Made by a program: the position numbers and the translations under genes. A model generated the notes under the pieces. It was not told the DNA's origin, searched no databases, and saw only the letters and a program-made list of their open reading frames with translations. A stretch of 64,000 bases of DNA from Labilithrix sp. (GTDB lineage: Bacteria; Myxococcota; Polyangia; Polyangiales; Polyangiaceae): contig JAQBQL010000176.1 in assembly GCA_028287035.1 (NCBI GenBank), positions 25,028-89,027 of the forward strand, written 5' to 3'. Shown piece by piece: positions 61,452 through 64,000 of the stretch. How positions within the stretch are numbered: the stretch's first letter is position 1; each line of letters begins with the position of its first letter.

Positions 61452-62861
61452 ATGACGAGCCCGAGCCCCCGCACGAGCCCGGCGCTGCCCGTCCTGCTCG
61501 TCGACGACGACGCGGGCTTTCGCGGCGTGTACCGCGAGCTCCTCGCCGAGGAGGGCTACGAGGTCACGGTCGCCGCCGACGAGCCGAGCGCGCGCCGCGC
61601 CTTCGCCGCGGAGCGGCCGCGCGTCGTCATCCTCGATCTCATGCTGCCGCCGCGGGGCACCCCCGATGCGGGGGTCGCGCTCCTCGACGAGATGCTCCGC
61701 GAGGCGCCCGGCACGAAGGTGATCATCGCGTCCGGCGCGGGCGAGGCGTCGTTCGCGCTCTCGCTCGTCCGGCGCGGCGCCCACGACTTTCTCGCGAAGC
61801 CGGTCGATCCCGACGTGCTCCTCGCCGTCGTCGCGCGCGCTGCGGTGCGGCTGCGCCTCGAGGACCGCGTCGCCGAGCTCGAGGCGGAGGTCGTCACGCG
61901 CGATCCCGGACGCGCCGGCGGGCTGCTCGGCGAGGCGCCCGCATTCACCGCGGCCCGCGTGCTGGCGGAGCGCGCCGCGCGCACCGAGGTGCCCGTCCTC
62001 ATCGCGGGCGAGTCGGGCACGGGAAAGGAGCTCTTCGCGCGCTTCGTCCACGCCGAGAGCCCGCGGGCGCGGGGGCCCTTCGTCGCCGTCAACTGCGGGG
62101 CGCTCGCGCCGGCGCTCCTCGAGTCGACGCTCTTCGGGCACAAGCGCGGCGCCTTCACGGGCGCGACCTCGGACGCGCGTGGCCTCTTCGTCGAGGCGAG
62201 CGGCGGCACGTTGTTCCTCGACGAGATCGGAGACCTCGAGCTCTCGCTGCAGGTGAAGCTGCTGAGGGCGCTCGAGGCCGGCGAGATCCTGCCGGTCGGC
62301 GCGAGCAAGCCGGTGCAGGTCGACGTGCGCATCGTCTCGGCGACCCACCGCCCGCTCGCCGCGATGATCCGCGAAAAAAGCTTCCGCGACGACCTCTACT
62401 GGCGCATTCGCGGCATCGAGATCACGCTGCCGCGCCTGGCCGACCGCGCCGGAGACCTCGCCCTCCTCGCGCAGCACTTCCTGAACCAGGCGCGCGCGAT
62501 GGTCCCGTTCGCGGGCCACCCGCGCCTCTCGGCCGAGGCGCTACGGAGCCTCGAGGGCTATGCCTTCCCGGGGAACCTGCGCGAGCTGCGCCACATGATG
62601 CAGCATGCGCTCGTCATGGCCGCGGGCCGCGAGGAGATCCTCGAGGCCGACCTGCCGCCGCTCGCGCGCGGCGCCCCCGAGGCGCTGGCCGGCCACGCGC
62701 AGGAAGAGGGCACCCTCGACGAAAAGATCGCGCGGCTCGAGAAGCGCGAGATCGAGGCCGCGCTCGCCAAGGACGGTCAGAACCGGAGCCACGCCGCGGC
62801 GCGCCTCGGGCTCTCGCGGCAGGGCCTCCTCAACAAGATGGCCCGTCACGGCCTGAAGTGA
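61452..62861 (+). CDS. Sigma-54-dependent response regulator (NtrC family)
   Basis: A 469-residue transcription activator. Receiver ~12-130 with VDDD and phospho-Asp62 in VVILDLMLPP. AAA+ domain ~155-385 with Walker A GESGTGKELF, the sigma-54 contact loop KRGAFTGATSDA, Walker B GGTLFLDEIGD and the arginine-finger region RIVSATHRPL. C-terminal Fis-type HTH in NRSHAAARLGLSRQGLLNKM. All elements are intact, so it should drive sigma-54 promoters after phosphorylation by the adjacent kinase. A TAGGCT hexamer 11 nt upstream overlaps the kinase stop and is probably coincidence. The target genes are not identified. Confidence 0.95.
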   Translation: MTSPSPRTSPALPVLLVDDDAGFRGVYRELLAEEGYEVTVAADEPSARRAFAAERPRVVILDLMLPPRGTPDAGVALLDEMLREAPGTKVIIASGAGEASFALSLVRRGAHDFLAKPVDPDVLLAVVARAAVRLRLEDRVAELEAEVVTRDPGRAGGLLGEAPAFTAARVLAERAARTEVPVLIAGESGTGKELFARFVHAESPRARGPFVAVNCGALAPALLESTLFGHKRGAFTGATSDARGLFVEASGGTLFLDEIGDLELSLQVKLLRALEAGEILPVGASKPVQVDVRIVSATHRPLAAMIREKSFRDDLYWRIRGIEITLPRLADRAGDLALLAQHFLNQARAMVPFAGHPRLSAEALRSLEGYAFPGNLRELRHMMQHALVMAAGREEILEADLPPLARGAPEALAGHAQEEGTLDEKIARLEKREIEAALAKDGQNRSHAAARLGLSRQGLLNKMARHGLK

Positions 62862-62871
62862 GCCGGCCGCG

Positions 62872-64000
62872 TCAGGGCCCGATGGCGACGAGCGCGTTGT
62901 CGGTCGTGACGTAGACGACGCCGCCCGCGATCGCGGGGGCGCTCGTGATCTTCCCGCGCGCCTTCACCGCGAAGTAGAGGAGCCCGGACGGGGTGACGGC
63001 ATAGACGTTTCCGTCCGCCGAGCCGGCGTACACGATGCCGTCGGCGCCGATGACAGGAGTCGCCACCGCCCCGAGCGTCGCGTAGCTCCAGAGCGCCGCG
63101 CCGGTGACGGTCGAGACGGCGTGCAGCTTCGCGTCGGCCGACCCCACGTAGACGACGCCCGCCAGTACCGCGGGCGCGCCGGTCATCGGCCCCGCGGCGC
63201 GGTAGGTCCACCGCGGCTTGCCGCCCGGCGCGACGGCGACCAGGGCGCCGTCGGCGGTGGCGACGTAGACCGTCTCGTCGCCGCCCACCGCCGGCGAGCC
63301 GATGACCGCGCCGCCGACGTCGAGCTCCCAGGCCTGCGTGCCGTCGGGCCGGATCGCGTGCAGCTTCCGGTCGGACCCGCCGACGTAGATCGTGCCGTCC
63401 GCGGCGAGGCTCGGCGACGTGCCCGAGGTGTCGCCGCTCGGGACCGTCCACTTCACCGCGCTGCCGCCCGCGCTCACCGCGACGAGGTTGCCGCTCGCGA
63501 GGCCGATGTAGATCGTGCCGTCGGGACCGAGCACCGGCGACGACGCCGAGGCGCCGATCATGGTCTTCCACCCGATGCGCGCCGCCGGAGCCCCCGCGTC
63601 GCCGGCGTCCCCGGCGCCGCCGTCCTCGGCCGAGAACGGCCGATCGACCGCGTAGAGGAGACCGTCCGCGCTGCCGAAGACGCTCAGGTGATCGACGGTG
63701 CGGGCCGGCGACGAGCGCACCGCGCCGCCGGTGCGGACCGTCGCGAGGACCGCGCCGTTGGTCGAGACACCGACGAGGTCGCCGTCCGACGTGCCGACCC
63801 ACACCGTGTCGCTCGGCGAGACGGCCGGAGACGAGTCGCCCGCGAGCAGGGGCAACGACCAGCGCACCGAGGCATTCTGTGGTCCGGCGGCGCCCGCGAG
63901 GCCGGCGCGCTTCACGCAGCCGCCGCGGAGGGGCCACGGCGCGCCTGGCTCGAGCCCTTCCGCCGGCCCGCACGTGTCGCCGGCCGGGACCTCGACCGCA
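62872..64000 (-). CDS. Secreted beta-propeller (PQQ-like repeat) lipoprotein, 5' end missing
   Basis: At least 376 residues; the frame is open to the right edge (…CGPAEGLEPGAPWPLRGGC before the propeller), so the start and any signal peptide lie outside. About eight blades of ~38 residues repeat the pattern SPAVGGDETVYVATADGALV, each with a GxxYVGxxDxxLxAV core, in the PQQ/quinoprotein-like fold. These are typical of Polyangia lipoproteins. No dehydrogenase residues or Cys ring are visible, so it is more likely a scaffold or surface protein than an enzyme. It converges on the sigma-54 regulator gene with a 10-nt gap. Confidence 0.85.
   Translation of the reverse strand, partial: AVEVPAGDTCGPAEGLEPGAPWPLRGGCVKRAGLAGAAGPQNASVRWSLPLLAGDSSPAVSPSDTVWVGTSDGDLVGVSTNGAVLATVRTGGAVRSSPARTVDHLSVFGSADGLLYAVDRPFSAEDGGAGDAGDAGAPAARIGWKTMIGASASSPVLGPDGTIYIGLASGNLVAVSAGGSAVKWTVPSGDTSGTSPSLAADGTIYVGGSDRKLHAIRPDGTQAWELDVGGAVIGSPAVGGDETVYVATADGALVAVAPGGKPRWTYRAAGPMTGAPAVLAGVVYVGSADAKLHAVSTVTGAALWSYATLGAVATPVIGADGIVYAGSADGNVYAVTPSGLLYFAVKARGKITSAPAIAGGVVYVTTDNALVAIGP

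Overview
The window is very GC-rich, single-style bacterial chromosome with tightly packed genes. I read it as Myxococcota, most likely class Polyangia. The evidence is the codon bias and the number of Asp/Ala-rich secreted lipoproteins. There is also a eukaryote-like Ser/Thr kinase, an NtrC-type regulator, a lipoprotein with beta-propeller repeats, and two proteins ending in a Cys / hydrophobic helix / Arg cluster that resembles the MYXO-CTERM tail. I saw no rRNA, tRNA, CRISPR array, insertion sequence, integrase or phage gene, so this looks like core chromosome rather than an island.

Layout. 1-7.2 kb: the 3' end of a CzcA/CusA heavy-metal RND pump, a lipoprotein, fumarylacetoacetase, a FAD oxidoreductase overlapping an ECF41 sigma factor (with a recognisable ECF41 promoter in front), and a CDF metal exporter. 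7.2-14.6 kb: an outer-membrane barrel/lipoprotein pair, divergent from a small exported protein, an LTA-synthase-like sulfatase and a FUSC membrane protein that are all translationally coupled. 14.6-14.9 kb: a symmetric quartet of a 12-bp repeat. 14.9-22 kb: envelope enzymes (M15 peptidase, transglycosylase-like protein, L,D-transpeptidase-like lipoprotein, S1 protease) and two histidine kinases. 22-30.5 kb: adenine deaminase, a HEAT-repeat/Kir channel/epoxide hydrolase operon, and a zinc-ribbon TerB protein coupled to a DUF1444-like protein. 30.5-40.4 kb: two PHP-type lipoproteins, asparagine synthase, Dus, PLD-like protein and an aminotransferase. 40.4-45 kb: PAP2, DUF5924-like, YkvA, TM2, YjbQ and a second L,D-transpeptidase paralogue. 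45-53 kb: divergent aldehyde dehydrogenase and glpD, serine hydrolase, M23 peptidase, HD and LOG proteins, Ser/Thr kinase. 53-64 kb: a ferritin-like diiron protein with its ferredoxin-reductase under a palindromic operator, an OPT transporter, a desaturase, an SRPBCC membrane protein coupled to a two-component pair, and the 3' part of a beta-propeller lipoprotein.

How the genes work together. Many encode envelope functions: peptidoglycan cutting and cross-linking, lipid head-group chemistry, and export. Several small operons are joined by 1-4 nt overlaps. The most striking feature cuts across gene families: 14 of about 38 non-coupled gene starts carry a TANNNT hexamer ending 6-9 nt before the start codon, usually without a Shine-Dalgarno sequence. 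This is the signature of leaderless or near-leaderless transcription. The ECF41 promoter is placed the same way.
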